Shown here: positions 1-8,003 of the stretch, piece by piece | Layout of the letters: each line of letters opens with the position of its first letter | How positions within the stretch are numbered: position 1 is the first letter of the stretch | Position numbers and translations under genes: made by a program | DNA from: Thermosulfurimonas sp. | GTDB lineage: Bacteria; Desulfobacterota; Thermodesulfobacteria; Thermodesulfobacteriales; Thermodesulfobacteriaceae | Assembly (NCBI GenBank): GCA_015487645.1 | Contig: WFPH01000066.1 | Location: forward strand, 1 to 23,364 | Direction of reading: 5' to 3' | DNA: 23,364 nt | Notes under the pieces: model-generated | Seen by the model: only the letters and a program-made list of their open reading frames with translations | What the model was told of the DNA's origin: nothing | Database searches by the model: none

Positions 1-1105
1 GGAGCAGGAAGGCCATAGCCCCTTTGGAGACCTCCCTTTCCACCTCCTCCGGCCAGGGAGTGTAGCTCAGGAGTCCTTTCTCCTTGAGGTCCTTTTCGGA
101 TTCCCCAAAGAGGCTTTCGATCAGACGGGCACACCAGGCCGCCGGAAGTTCGCTCTCGGGAAGGCCGGTTTCCTTTTCCCAGCGGGCAAGGACCTCCGGT
201 CGCAGGCGGATCTCATAGGTCTTCTCCTTGGTGAGGAGGACGAAGGTCCTTTCTTCGAGAGAAGGGCGCCCCTGGCGGGTGATTTCTTTTACCTGGGCCA
301 GGGATTGGAGGATTTCCAGGAGTCTGTTTTCCGGAGGAAGCCTGCGGAGCACTCGATGGGTAGGCAATACCAGAAGGCCGGGATCCTCGAAGGGACAGAG
401 GTACATCATGATGTAGTGGAAACATCGGGGGCCTTCGGGCTTGAGGCGGGTCTCCATTTCCTCGGCATACCTGAGGGCCGTGGTGTAACGGTGGTGGCCA
501 TCGGCGATGTAAAAGGGGCGGGGCTGCCAGAAGGTGGCGAGTTTCTTCTGGAGGGCCGGGTCGGTGAGGCGGGAGATCTCGTGGATTAGCCCTGCAGGGG
601 TTTCCAGGCGGAAGAGGGTTTCCCCTCTGGCCAGGGCCAGGGTTTCGAGCTCGGGATCGTGGTAAAGGGCAAAGATCTGGCTGAACTGGGCTGAGGTGGC
701 CCGCAGGAGGTTCAGTCGGTCCTCGGTCACCTTGGGGAAGGTCTTTTCGTGGGGGAGGATCCGGCCCTCGGAAAAGGGGCTCAACCGCACGAGACCGATG
801 AACCCGGTGCGCACATAACTTCGGCCTTCGTAAGAGAAATGCAGTCGATAGAGGTAGAAGCTCGGCCGGTCTTCCCGAAGGAGTATGCCTTCCTCTATCC
901 AGCGGTTCAGTTTTTCCGCGGCTTTCTGGTAGCGATCGGGACCTTCCTGGCCCAGTTCGAGGTGAAAGATGTTGTAAGGGTCCCTTTCAAGATATTGAAG
1001 AACCTCTTCCGGGCTAACCACATCGTAAGGCGGAGCCACCACCTTACGGAGGTCCACCCGCCCGGGGTGATAACGCCATCCATAAAAAGGCCGTACCTCC
1101 GGCAT
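1..1105 (-). CDS. DUF1015 family protein (COG4198), C-terminus cut by the window edge
   Basis: This open frame reads without a stop from an ATG at 1105 to the left edge, giving 368 codons. The start reads MPEVRPFYGWRYHPGRV and is followed by APPYDVVS, the usual DUF1015 opening. About residue 200 there is a DGHHRYTTAL motif, the most conserved part of the family. The frame ends at KGAMAFLL, which in relatives lies a few dozen residues before the C-terminus, so only a short tail is missing. The biochemical role of DUF1015 is not established; the family is soluble and widespread in anaerobes. No strong Shine-Dalgarno is visible before the ATG. The gene diverges from the DUF948-like gene at 1202, with 96 bp between the two starts. 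Family assignment is confident; function is unknown. Confidence 0.85.
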   Translation of the reverse strand, partial: MPEVRPFYGWRYHPGRVDLRKVVAPPYDVVSPEEVLQYLERDPYNIFHLELGQEGPDRYQKAAEKLNRWIEEGILLREDRPSFYLYRLHFSYEGRSYVRTGFIGLVRLSPFSEGRILPHEKTFPKVTEDRLNLLRATSAQFSQIFALYHDPELETLALARGETLFRLETPAGLIHEISRLTDPALQKKLATFWQPRPFYIADGHHRYTTALRYAEEMETRLKPEGPRCFHYIMMYLCPFEDPGLLVLPTHRVLRRLPPENRLLEILQSLAQVKEITRQGRPSLEERTFVLLTKEKTYEIRLRPEVLARWEKETGLPESELPAAWCARLIESLFGESEKDLKEKGLLSYTPWPEEVEREVSKGAMAFLL

Positions 1106-1141
1106 GGCCTTTGGGTAATATAAAAGCCTCTTTTCGTCAAC

Positions 1142-1171
1142 TTGTTCCGGTAATTTTAATGTTTATATATT
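1142..1171 (+). promoter_or_regulatory. Possible sigma70-type promoter for the DUF948/YtxH unit
   Basis: The AT-rich patch in the divergent gap holds TTGTTC at 1142-1147 and TATATT at 1166-1171, separated by 18 bases (or TATATA at 1164-1169 with 16). It lies about 30 bp before the 1202 start codon. The -35 match is modest, so this is a candidate only. Confidence 0.3.
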
Positions 1172-1201
1172 TCATTAGACCGCGGTAAGGAGGTGTTCCT
1201 G

Positions 1202-1798
1202 ATGGAAACGCTCATGGTGGTATTGCTGGCCCTGGGAATTCTGGTCCTTGTGGCGCTGGTGATGGTGCTCTGGAAAGTGAAGGAGGTTCTTGAAAGGGCT
1301 CAGGGGCTGGTGTCCCGGTCGGAGGAGACCGTTTCGGCCGCCCGGGAGACCCTGGAGCGGGTAAACCATCTCGCGGAAGAGATAGCCGTTGTCCCGGGGG
1401 CGGCCAAAGAACTGGCAGATTCTTTCCGGGAGATCGCCCGGGATCTTTCCGAGGAGTTGCGGGCCCGTCTAGAGCGTCTGGATCCCCTGGTCGAGACCCT
1501 GGAAAAGCGCCTTTCGGGGGAGATTCCCCAGGTCCTTTCCCAGGCGGAGCGTACCCTTTCGGAGGCGGAGCATCTCCTCTCCGGAGTGAACGATAAACTC
1601 TCGGCTTTCGACGATCTGGCCGAGGCGGTCAGGGGGCTTTCGAAATCCGCCAGGGAGGTGAGCACCACCGCCACCCTGGCCGTGGAGACCATCAATGAGG
1701 AGGTCCGGAACCTGGTGGTGGAACTCTCGGCGGCGGTCGCTGGCGTGCGGGAAGGTTTGAAGGTGGTCTCCAGGATTTTGCCCTTTAAGCGTCGTTAA
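1202..1798 (+). CDS. DUF948-like membrane-anchored coiled-coil protein
   Basis: This 198-aa protein has one N-terminal membrane segment (about residues 3-25, rich in V, L and A) followed by a long, charged, predicted helical region. The helical part is full of E-R-L spacing and methyl-acceptor-like stretches (VSRSEETVSAARETLERV) and ends in a basic KRR. That architecture matches the DUF948/YtxG type: a membrane tether with a cytoplasmic or periplasmic coiled coil. I chose the ATG at 1202 because AAGGAGG at 1187-1193 sits 8 bases upstream; a GTG at 1193 would overlap that ribosome site. It is followed after 36 bp by a YtxH-like gene, the same pairing as the Bacillus ytxG-ytxH operon. The molecular role is unknown; envelope stress or structure is a guess from the family context. 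Confidence 0.7.
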   Translation: METLMVVLLALGILVLVALVMVLWKVKEVLERAQGLVSRSEETVSAARETLERVNHLAEEIAVVPGAAKELADSFREIARDLSEELRARLERLDPLVETLEKRLSGEIPQVLSQAERTLSEAEHLLSGVNDKLSAFDDLAEAVRGLSKSAREVSTTATLAVETINEEVRNLVVELSAAVAGVREGLKVVSRILPFKRR

Positions 1799-1834
1799 GT
1801 TTTACAACCCTAAATCTTCGAGGAGGTGAGAGAG

Positions 1835-2227
1835 ATGGCAGAGAAAGGTTTTTCGGTGGGCAGTGTGGCTATGGCCTTCTTCCTGGGTGGCCTGGTGGGG
1901 GCAGGATTGGCTTTGATGTTTGCCCCGGCCAGTGGAGAGGAGATTCGTGAAAGACTGAAAACTACCGGTGAAGAGACCAAAGAGCGTCTGCGGGAGAAGA
2001 CCGAGGAGCTCAAGAGCAAGGCTGAGGAGCTGAAGGTCCGGGCCGAAGAGCTCAAGGTCAGGGTTCGGAGCGGGGCCGAAGAACTCAAGGGTAAAGGGCT
2101 TGAGACCTTGGAGGAGGCCAAGCGGGTGCTGGAAGAGGCCATTGAGGCCGGCAAAGAGGCCATGCGGCGCGAGAAAGAGAAACTGGCCCAGAAGCTCAAG
2201 GGAGAAGAAGCCGCTCAGGCGGTCTAG
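1835..2227 (+). CDS. YtxH-like protein with heptad-repeat coiled coil
   Basis: This is a 130-aa protein. Residues 8-30 form a glycine-rich hydrophobic segment (AFFLGGLVGAGLALMFAPASG), the hallmark of the YtxH family (PF12732). The rest is a charged amphipathic helix with repeating units EELKSKA, EELKVRA, EELKVRV and AEELKGK, spaced 7, 7 and 11 residues, as in LEA-like or coiled-coil proteins. The start at 1835 has AGGAGGTGA 5 bases upstream; the in-frame GTG at 1826 lies inside that site and is less likely. It probably forms an operon with the DUF948-like gene before it. Its stop codon overlaps that of the convergent NAD kinase gene. Function is unproven; the family is linked to general stress in Bacillus. 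Confidence 0.75.
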   Translation: MAEKGFSVGSVAMAFFLGGLVGAGLALMFAPASGEEIRERLKTTGEETKERLREKTEELKSKAEELKVRAEELKVRVRSGAEELKGKGLETLEEAKRVLEEAIEAGKEAMRREKEKLAQKLKGEEAAQAV

Positions 2228-3021
2228 ACCTTGCTCTCCCCCCACCCGAGTTTGTCCCGCAGGATGGCGAAGTAGCTCCGGGTGGGGGAGGTGATGAGTT
2301 TGAGAGGCCTTTCGGCCCTTCTAACTTTGAGCCGCCCTCCCGGAGGAATTTCCCGATGGAGTCCCCCGTCCACCACCAGATGGACCTCCCGGGAGGGACT
2401 TACAAGCTGGATTTCGACGGTCATTTCCGCCGGCAGTACCAGAGGCCTGGCGCTGAGCATGAAGGGACAGATTGGGGTAAGAACCAGGGCCTTGGCCCCC
2501 GGGTGCAAAATAGGGCCTCCGGCTGAAAGATTATAGGCCGTGGAGCCCGTAGGGGTAGCCACGATGAGGCCATCTCCGTAATAAGTGGTGAGATATTCCC
2601 CACCGGCCAGAACTCGCAGGTGAATCATATGCCCCAGGGGGCCCTTGAGGATGGCTACTTCGTTGAGGGCTAAGAAGTTCTCCTCCTGGAATTGGACCTC
2701 AAACATCAATCTTTCTTCGATGGCGAACTTCCCGGAGGCCAGGTTAGAAAGGGCCAGCTCGGCCTCCTCAAGCTGGACTTCGGTGAGAAAGCCGAGCTTG
2801 CCAAAATTTATGCCCAGGATGGGTATGTCCAGCCGATAGGCCAGGGGCGCGGCCCGGAGGAAGGTTCCGTCTCCTCCCACCACCAGCACCGCTTCGGCTC
2901 CTTCGGGGTTTTCGGGAGAAAGAAGACGAATACCCCTCTCTTCGAGATGGTGCCGCAGAAGCCTCCGGAATTCCTCCGGGAGAGTGAGACCTTCTTTGGG
3001 GTAAAGCAGTATCCCCCTCAT
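2224..3021 (-). CDS. nadK: NAD kinase (ATP-NAD kinase)
   Basis: The enzyme phosphorylates NAD to NADP in the cytoplasm. The 265-aa protein has all main family motifs: GGDGT at 49-53, the GINFGKLGFL loop from residue 70, the NE pair at 120-121, GDG at 149-151 and TPTGSTAYNLSAGGP at 156-170. The later motif reads TPICPFMLSARPLVLP, where many relatives have a histidine in place of the phenylalanine; this is a minor variation. Length is slightly short of the usual 270-300 because the N-terminus is compact. No Shine-Dalgarno precedes the ATG, and a promoter-like element 8 bases upstream suggests a leaderless message. It diverges from lptD; NAD synthase is two genes away on the other strand. The call is confident. 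Confidence 0.95.
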   Translation of the reverse strand: MRGILLYPKEGLTLPEEFRRLLRHHLEERGIRLLSPENPEGAEAVLVVGGDGTFLRAAPLAYRLDIPILGINFGKLGFLTEVQLEEAELALSNLASGKFAIEERLMFEVQFQEENFLALNEVAILKGPLGHMIHLRVLAGGEYLTTYYGDGLIVATPTGSTAYNLSAGGPILHPGAKALVLTPICPFMLSARPLVLPAEMTVEIQLVSPSREVHLVVDGGLHREIPPGGRLKVRRAERPLKLITSPTRSYFAILRDKLGWGESKV

Positions 3022-3029
3022 CAGTTGAC

Positions 3030-3057
3030 ATTTTAGAGGGCCTGGGCGAAAGGTAAA
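3030..3057 (-). promoter_or_regulatory. Candidate promoter giving a leaderless nadK mRNA
   Basis: On the minus strand, TTTACC (3052-3057) and TAAAAT (3030-3035) are separated by 16 bases and match the sigma70 consensus at 4 of 6 and 5 of 6 positions. The -10 element ends 8 bases before the nadK ATG, so transcription would begin at or next to the start codon. This agrees with the lack of any ribosome-binding site there. It overlaps the lptD ribosome site on the other strand. Confidence 0.4.
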
Positions 3058-3059
3058 GT

Positions 3060-5189
3060 GTGAAGGCCCTCTGGTTAGTTATAATGATCGGTGTTCTTCT
3101 GGCGGATTCGGTGCAGGCCGCCTGGCGCATCGAAGCCCGCAAACTCACGGTTTACCACGACCGTAAGATAGCTCTGGCGGAAGGACAGGTGGTCATTTCA
3201 GGGCGGGATCTTACCATTTTTGCCCCGCGGGCCCGCTATGAAATGGAGACCAAGCGGCTCTATCTCTGGGGGCCGGTCAAGATCCTCACCCCTCACGGAG
3301 ACTGGCTCAAAGGGCGCTGGGCTTTTATGGACCTGCGCTCCGGCGAGGGCGAAATTGAAGGGGCGCATCTTTTCATCAAAAAGGACCGGGTCCAGGTCAA
3401 GGCCCGGAAGATGCGCCGCTTGGGAGAAGACCATTATCTGGCCTACGAGGCCGTGATCACTACCTGCGAGCTTCGTTGCGAAGAATCCCCTCCCTGGAGT
3501 TTCCATGCCCGACAGGTAGATATTCGCGAAGGGCGAGCCAGGGGCCGCCTGGTCTCATTCTGGGTTAAACACCTTCCCCTGGCCTTTAGCCCCTATGTGA
3601 GCGTGGCGGTCAAACGAGAGCGTAAGAGCGGAATTCTCTTCCCGCGTCTGGCTTCCGGTTCCCGTACGGGCGTGGGCCTCGAGATCCCCTTCTTCCTGGC
3701 TCTCCACGATAGCTTTGACCTCACCTTTTATCCCTTCTGGACCAGTCGACGGGGGCTTCTCTTTTCGGCGGAAGGGCGCTGGCGTCTTTCGGAGGGGAGC
3801 CAGGGGATCGTACGCTACCGTTATCTCCACGATCGCCTCGAAGACGACGATTATAACGGGGACGGTATCCTGCGCGGCAACCGTACCCGATACTGGCTTA
3901 CGGCCAAGATCGACCAGCGCCTCTCCCCCCGCACGGACTTTCACCTGGACCTCGATCTCCTTTCCGACCGGGATTTTCTGGAGGAATTCGACGGAGGGGC
4001 CCTGGGGTTTCCTCAGAGCCACCGGAGTTACACCGATTGGTTCGGTCGGGGGCTCGAGGAAAGATATCAGAAATACCGCACCTCCCGAGTCTGGCTGAGC
4101 CATCGTCGGCATAACACCTACCTGGAGGTGGGCGGGGCCTATCGGGATTACGTGCTTCCCGAGGGACAGGCTACCGTTCTCTCTCCGCTGGCCAATCTCT
4201 ATCTCTTTTCCATGACCCGGCCCCTCTGGGGGCCTCTATCCTTCGATCTGGGTCTGGAAAACACTTACTGGTACCGGGAAGAGGGGGCCCGCGGGTTACG
4301 ATTTAATTTCTCGCCGGAGGTGGCCCTGAACCTCCCCGTGGGGCCTCTGGAAAACCGGTTAAGCTATCGCCTGATCCATACCCGCTACGCCGTGGACTGG
4401 GACAACGGTACCACCGAGGATCTCACCCGGACCCTCTACGAAATCGAGGCCGAAAGCAGCCTCGAGCTTTATCGGGTTTATCCGGAGGAGAAATGGGGGC
4501 TCTCCGGTCTGCGGCACAGTCTGCGGCCCTATCTGCGTTACTTTTATCGTCCTCCGGAGAACCAGGAGGATCTGCCCCTTTTCCAGAGCGAGGATCGTCT
4601 TCCCCCGGTCCACTATGTGGAGTACGGTCTTTTACAGTTTCTTACGGCCAGAAAGTACTCCACCGGGCGACTCAAGTACTGGGACCTGGTGCGCTTCAAA
4701 CTCTATCAGCGTTACGATTTCCGAGAGGCTTCTCGGGAGCTTACCTCGGCCGAGGAAGAACGTCGGCCTTTCTCTAACCTCTTTTCGGAATTTGAAATCC
4801 GGACCCTTTCCCGCCTGAGTCTGCGTTACGACTGGGTTTACAACTTCTACGGTCTGGGGCTCACCCGGCAGGAATTGAACCTTTCTTTGAATCGGGTGTT
4901 CCTTGATCATTTTTCTTTAGGCTACCAGAGGGACAAGCTCCGCGGTATAAAACAGCTCAACCTCTCGGCTAGCAAACGCTTTTTCGGGAGGATCGTTCTC
5001 CACGGGGCCCTTTCCCGCAATCTTTTGCGCTCGGAGACCTCTTCGGCCAGTCTGGGGCTCACTTACCAGGCCTCCTGTTACACCGTGGATGTGACCCTGG
5101 GAGTGACTCCTAAGGAGACCCGATTCTCTTTCTGGATCAATCTGCTGGGTCTCGGGGGCTACGGCAAGAGTTTCGCCCGAGGCCCCTGA
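3060..5189 (+). CDS. lptD: LPS-assembly outer membrane protein LptD (OstA/Imp)
   Basis: LptD is the outer-membrane beta-barrel that, with LptE, inserts lipopolysaccharide into the outer leaflet. The 709-aa product starts at a GTG with AAAGG 6 bases upstream and has a signal peptide (MKALWLVIMIGVLLADSVQA, cut before AWRIEA). Residues about 22-120 form the OstA/LptA-like jellyroll. The conserved region follows with ITTCELRCEE (cysteines 136 and 140), PPWSF and RKSGILFPRL, then a long barrel rich in alternating aromatic and charged residues such as YRYLHDR. A third cysteine at 673 lies near the end, consistent with the disulfide arrangement known in LptD. The gene implies LPS and a diderm envelope. 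nadE follows immediately downstream; the start is only 38 bp from divergent nadK. Confidence 0.93.
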   Translation: MKALWLVIMIGVLLADSVQAAWRIEARKLTVYHDRKIALAEGQVVISGRDLTIFAPRARYEMETKRLYLWGPVKILTPHGDWLKGRWAFMDLRSGEGEIEGAHLFIKKDRVQVKARKMRRLGEDHYLAYEAVITTCELRCEESPPWSFHARQVDIREGRARGRLVSFWVKHLPLAFSPYVSVAVKRERKSGILFPRLASGSRTGVGLEIPFFLALHDSFDLTFYPFWTSRRGLLFSAEGRWRLSEGSQGIVRYRYLHDRLEDDDYNGDGILRGNRTRYWLTAKIDQRLSPRTDFHLDLDLLSDRDFLEEFDGGALGFPQSHRSYTDWFGRGLEERYQKYRTSRVWLSHRRHNTYLEVGGAYRDYVLPEGQATVLSPLANLYLFSMTRPLWGPLSFDLGLENTYWYREEGARGLRFNFSPEVALNLPVGPLENRLSYRLIHTRYAVDWDNGTTEDLTRTLYEIEAESSLELYRVYPEEKWGLSGLRHSLRPYLRYFYRPPENQEDLPLFQSEDRLPPVHYVEYGLLQFLTARKYSTGRLKYWDLVRFKLYQRYDFREASRELTSAEEERRPFSNLFSEFEIRTLSRLSLRYDWVYNFYGLGLTRQELNLSLNRVFLDHFSLGYQRDKLRGIKQLNLSASKRFFGRIVLHGALSRNLLRSETSSASLGLTYQASCYTVDVTLGVTPKETRFSFWINLLGLGGYGKSFARGP

Positions 5190-5227
5190 GCTTGACCGCC
5201 CGTATCCCCCGTAATAGTCTTTCCGCC

Positions 5228-6874
5228 ATGAGGATCGCCCTGGCCCAGATCAATCCCACGGTCGGCGACCTGGAAGGGAACCTCCAGAAGATCCTGGAGT
5301 ATCATCGTCGAGCGCGAGAGCTAGGGGCAGATCTAGTGCTTTTTCCGGAGCTTTCCCTCTGCGGCTATCCCCCGCGAGACCTTCTTTACCGCCGCGAATT
5401 CCTCCGGGCGGTGGAAGAGGCCCTTTCAGAGCTAGTGGCCCTTATCCGGGAGCCCGCGGCCGTAGTGGGATACCCCGAAAAGAACCCCGCTTTCGGCAAA
5501 CCCCTTTTCAACACCCTGGCCCTGATCCAGGAAGGAAGGATCCTTTTCCGTTATCGCAAAGGACTCATTCCCTACTACGATATCTACGAGGAGCCCCGCT
5601 ACTTTGAGGGCGGGGGCTCTCCGGGCGTCTTTGAGTTTCGCGGGCTGCGCCTGGGGTTCACCATCTGCGAGGACCTTTGGAACGAATCCGGCTATGTGCC
5701 CAAGCTCTATCCCAGAGACCCTGTGGCCGACCTTTCGGCCGAGGGGCCACGGGTGACAATCAATCTCTCCGCAAGCCCCTTTCACCTCGACAAAGGGGCC
5801 ATGCGGGAGAGCCTGCTGGCCACCAAGGCCAGGCGCCTTCGGGCCTACATTTTTTATGTCAATCAGGTAGGCGCCCAGGACCATATCATCTTTGACGGAC
5901 AGAGTCTGGTGGTCTCTCCGGAAGGGCGGGTCGTGGCCCGGGCTCGGGATTTCGAAGAGGACCTGATCTTTTACGATCTCGAGACCGGAGAGGGGATTTT
6001 TCATCCGGCCTCGGAAAGACGGTCGGAATCGTTGCTGAAGGCCCTGGTTCTGGGGGTGCGGGATTTCTTCCGGAAGGTGGGGGCTAAAGGGGCCATCGTC
6101 GGGCTTTCGGGAGGGATCGATTCTTCGGTGACCGCGGTTATCGCCGTAAGGGCTCTCGGGGCGGAGAACGTTCGAGGGGTCATCATGCCCTCGCCTTACA
6201 ATAGCCCGGAGAGCGAGGAGGATGCCCTGACCCTGGCCCGGAACCTCGGCCTGCGGACCTTAAGGTTGCCCATAGCGGAGGCCCTTTCGGCCATGAAGAA
6301 AGTACTGGCCACCGGGCTCGGAGAGGAAGTCTCCGGCCTGGTTGAAGAAAACCTCCAGGCCCGTATCCGGGGGACTCTTCTCATGGCCCTCTCAAACCGC
6401 TTCCGGGGTTACCTGGTCCTCAATACCGGCAACAAGAGCGAACTGGCGGTGGGATACTGCACCCTCTACGGAGACACCTGCGGGGCTCTTTCGGTTCTGG
6501 GAGATGTGACCAAGGACCTGGTTTATGAACTGGCTCTGGAAATCAACCGGGAAGGCCAGGTGATTCCAGAAAGGATCCTGCGAAAGCCCCCTTCGGCCGA
6601 ACTCCGACCGAATCAAAAGGACGAGGATGATCTGCCCCCTTATTACCTGGTGAACAACGTGGTGCGGGCTTACGTGGAGGAGGGCCTTTCTCCGGGGGAG
6701 ATTATCCGCAGGGGGCTTCCGGAGAAGGTGGTGAGGGAGGTTATCGGGAGACTCCGGCGGGCGGAATTCAAACGCTGGCAATTGCCACCTACCCTCCGGG
6801 TCACCTCTCAGGCCTTCGGTTACGGATGGCGTTACCCCATAGCCCACCGTTTCCCGATGGAGACTCAAGGGTGA
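5228..6874 (+). CDS. nadE: Glutamine-dependent NAD+ synthase
   Basis: The enzyme makes NAD from nicotinate adenine dinucleotide, ATP and glutamine. From the ATG at 5228 the protein is 548 aa. The N-terminal nitrilase-type glutaminase domain (about 1-260) has its triad: Glu41 in FPELSLCGYPPRDLL, Lys111 in RKGLIPYYDIYEE and Cys147 in TICEDLW. The C-terminal ATP-pyrophosphatase domain has SGGIDSS at 294-300 and later NTGNKSELAVGYCTLYGD and KPPSAELRPNQKDEDDLPPY, both typical of NadE. I prefer ATG 5228 because relatives begin MRIALAQINPTVGD; a TTG at 5192, three bases after the lptD stop, would add 12 residues and neither start has a strong ribosome site. It sits between lptD and the adenosyltransferase in one probable operon. 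Confidence 0.95.
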   Translation: MRIALAQINPTVGDLEGNLQKILEYHRRARELGADLVLFPELSLCGYPPRDLLYRREFLRAVEEALSELVALIREPAAVVGYPEKNPAFGKPLFNTLALIQEGRILFRYRKGLIPYYDIYEEPRYFEGGGSPGVFEFRGLRLGFTICEDLWNESGYVPKLYPRDPVADLSAEGPRVTINLSASPFHLDKGAMRESLLATKARRLRAYIFYVNQVGAQDHIIFDGQSLVVSPEGRVVARARDFEEDLIFYDLETGEGIFHPASERRSESLLKALVLGVRDFFRKVGAKGAIVGLSGGIDSSVTAVIAVRALGAENVRGVIMPSPYNSPESEEDALTLARNLGLRTLRLPIAEALSAMKKVLATGLGEEVSGLVEENLQARIRGTLLMALSNRFRGYLVLNTGNKSELAVGYCTLYGDTCGALSVLGDVTKDLVYELALEINREGQVIPERILRKPPSAELRPNQKDEDDLPPYYLVNNVVRAYVEEGLSPGEIIRRGLPEKVVREVIGRLRRAEFKRWQLPPTLRVTSQAFGYGWRYPIAHRFPMETQG

Positions 6875-7398
6875 CGAAGGAATTTCGAGGTTACGTGCAG
6901 GTTTACACCGGAGACGGTAAAGGCAAGACCACCGCGGCCCTGGGGCTTATCCTGCGGGCCCTGGGCGCCGGTTTTCGGGTAGCCCTTGTGCAGTTCCTTA
7001 AGAAAGGGGAGTATAGCGAGATCCGGGCTCTGCGGCACTTTGAGCCCCAGGTAGAGATCCATCAATTTCATGCCGGAGGTTTCGTTAAAGGGCAACCCGA
7101 TGAGGCGGTGAGAAAAGCCGTAGCCGAAGGCTGGCAGAGGGCTAGAGCCCTGATCTTAAGCGGCCAGTATAAGATCGTGGTGCTCGACGAGATCAACCTG
7201 GTGCTCTCCATGGGGCTTTTGTCCCTTGAGGAGGTCCTGGAGACCCTCCGGGAAAGGCCCTCTTCGGTGGAGGTGGTTCTCACCGGGCGCTACGCTCCAG
7301 GGGACCTCCTTGAGGCGGCGGACCTGGTCACCGAGATGCGCAAGATTAAACATTATTACGAGAGGGGAGTGCAGGCCCGGGTCGGGATTGAGAAGTGA
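6871..7398 (+). CDS. cobO: Cob(I)yrinic acid a,c-diamide adenosyltransferase (CobA/CobO/BtuR type)
   Basis: The enzyme transfers the adenosyl group of ATP to reduced corrinoid in cobalamin synthesis or salvage. The 175-aa product has the family P-loop TGDGKGKTTAALG (about 13-25) near its N-terminus, then RVALVQFLKKGEYSE, IVVLDEINLVLSMGLL (Walker B-like) and VVLTGRYAP, in the order seen in CobO/BtuR proteins. The GTG start at 6871 overlaps the nadE stop (GTGA), with GGAG 8 bases before it; an in-frame ATG at 6826 lies inside nadE and is less likely. Together with cobQ 3 kb away it points to a cobalamin-making cell. The convergent recR gene ends only 4 bases downstream. I see no cobalamin riboswitch upstream. 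Confidence 0.92.
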   Translation: MTKEFRGYVQVYTGDGKGKTTAALGLILRALGAGFRVALVQFLKKGEYSEIRALRHFEPQVEIHQFHAGGFVKGQPDEAVRKAVAEGWQRARALILSGQYKIVVLDEINLVLSMGLLSLEEVLETLRERPSSVEVVLTGRYAPGDLLEAADLVTEMRKIKHYYERGVQARVGIEK

Positions 7399-7402
7399 TC
7401 CT

Positions 7403-8002
7403 TCACTTAAGAATCTCGCGTGAAAGCAGGGCCCTTTTCAGGGTGAGAGGATCGGCATAGCGTACTTCCATGCCTAGGGCCAGACCACAGGCGAGGCGAG
7501 TCACCCTTACGGGGTAGTCGCGGAGAAGTTCCAGGATGTAAGCCGCCGTGGCCTCTCCGGCGGCGGTGGGGGAAAGCCCCAGGAGAACCTCCCGCACACC
7601 GTTCCGTCTGATCCTTTCGAGGAGCTCGGGCAGGCGCAATTCTTCCGGGCCGAGCCCGTCCCGGGGAGAAAGGAGCCCGTGGAGTACGTGGTAGCGCCCG
7701 CGGAAGATCCCGGCGGACTCGATCACCGAAAGCGCCGCCGGATCCTCCACCACACAGATCACCGAGGGATCTCTTTCCGGATGACGGCAGAAACCACACA
7801 GTTCATCCTCGGTAAAGTTTCCGCATTCTCGACAGAGTTTGACCCGGGGAAGCTCGGCCAGGGCGGCGGACAGCTCTTTGGCCTTCTCCGGGCGGGAGAC
7901 CAGGTAGAGGGCCAGGCGGGTGGCGCTCTTTTCCCCCAGCCCCGGCAGAAGAGACAGCGCCCGGATGGCTCTTCTCAAGGGTTCCGGGAAGGCCGCCTCC
8001 AT
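7403..8002 (-). CDS. recR: Recombination protein RecR
   Basis: RecR works with RecO (and RecF) to load RecA on gapped DNA. The 199-aa length is normal. Residues 16-32 hold the helix-hairpin-helix (LSLLPGLGEKSATRLAL). The zinc finger cysteines are C57, C60, C69 and C72 (CREC...CGFC). The Toprim domain follows with VICVVEDPAALSVIESAG, HVLHGLLSPRDGLGPE and LGLSPTAAGEATAAYI, and the C-terminus has the usual VTRLACGLALGMEVRYAD, close to the common GLPVGGDLEYAD region. It is the last gene of dnaX-ebfC-recR, one base after the ebfC stop. The order is a widely conserved bacterial operon, which adds support. Confidence 0.96.
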   Translation of the reverse strand: MEAAFPEPLRRAIRALSLLPGLGEKSATRLALYLVSRPEKAKELSAALAELPRVKLCRECGNFTEDELCGFCRHPERDPSVICVVEDPAALSVIESAGIFRGRYHVLHGLLSPRDGLGPEELRLPELLERIRRNGVREVLLGLSPTAAGEATAAYILELLRDYPVRVTRLACGLALGMEVRYADPLTLKRALLSREILK

Positions 8003-8003
8003 C

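Noticed and set aside
1975..2105. Tandem DNA repeat array in the YtxH-like gene
   Set aside because: The repetition is at the protein heptad level; the DNA units differ at many positions and spacing, so it is not a CRISPR or satellite.
3080..3085. Perfect TATAAT inside the lptD signal peptide
   Set aside because: No -35 element stands at the right distance and it would make a transcript without the lptD start.
3555..4112. A 185-codon minus-strand frame inside lptD
   Set aside because: Antisense to a conserved barrel protein, with low-complexity composition and no motif or ribosome site.
5432..6004. A 190-codon minus-strand frame inside nadE
   Set aside because: Antisense to the glutaminase domain with its catalytic residues; a composition shadow.
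6780..6871. Cobalamin riboswitch before the adenosyltransferase or cobQ
   Set aside because: The adenosyltransferase start overlaps nadE coding sequence, and the 125-bp cobQ leader is too short and lacks a recognisable B12-box.
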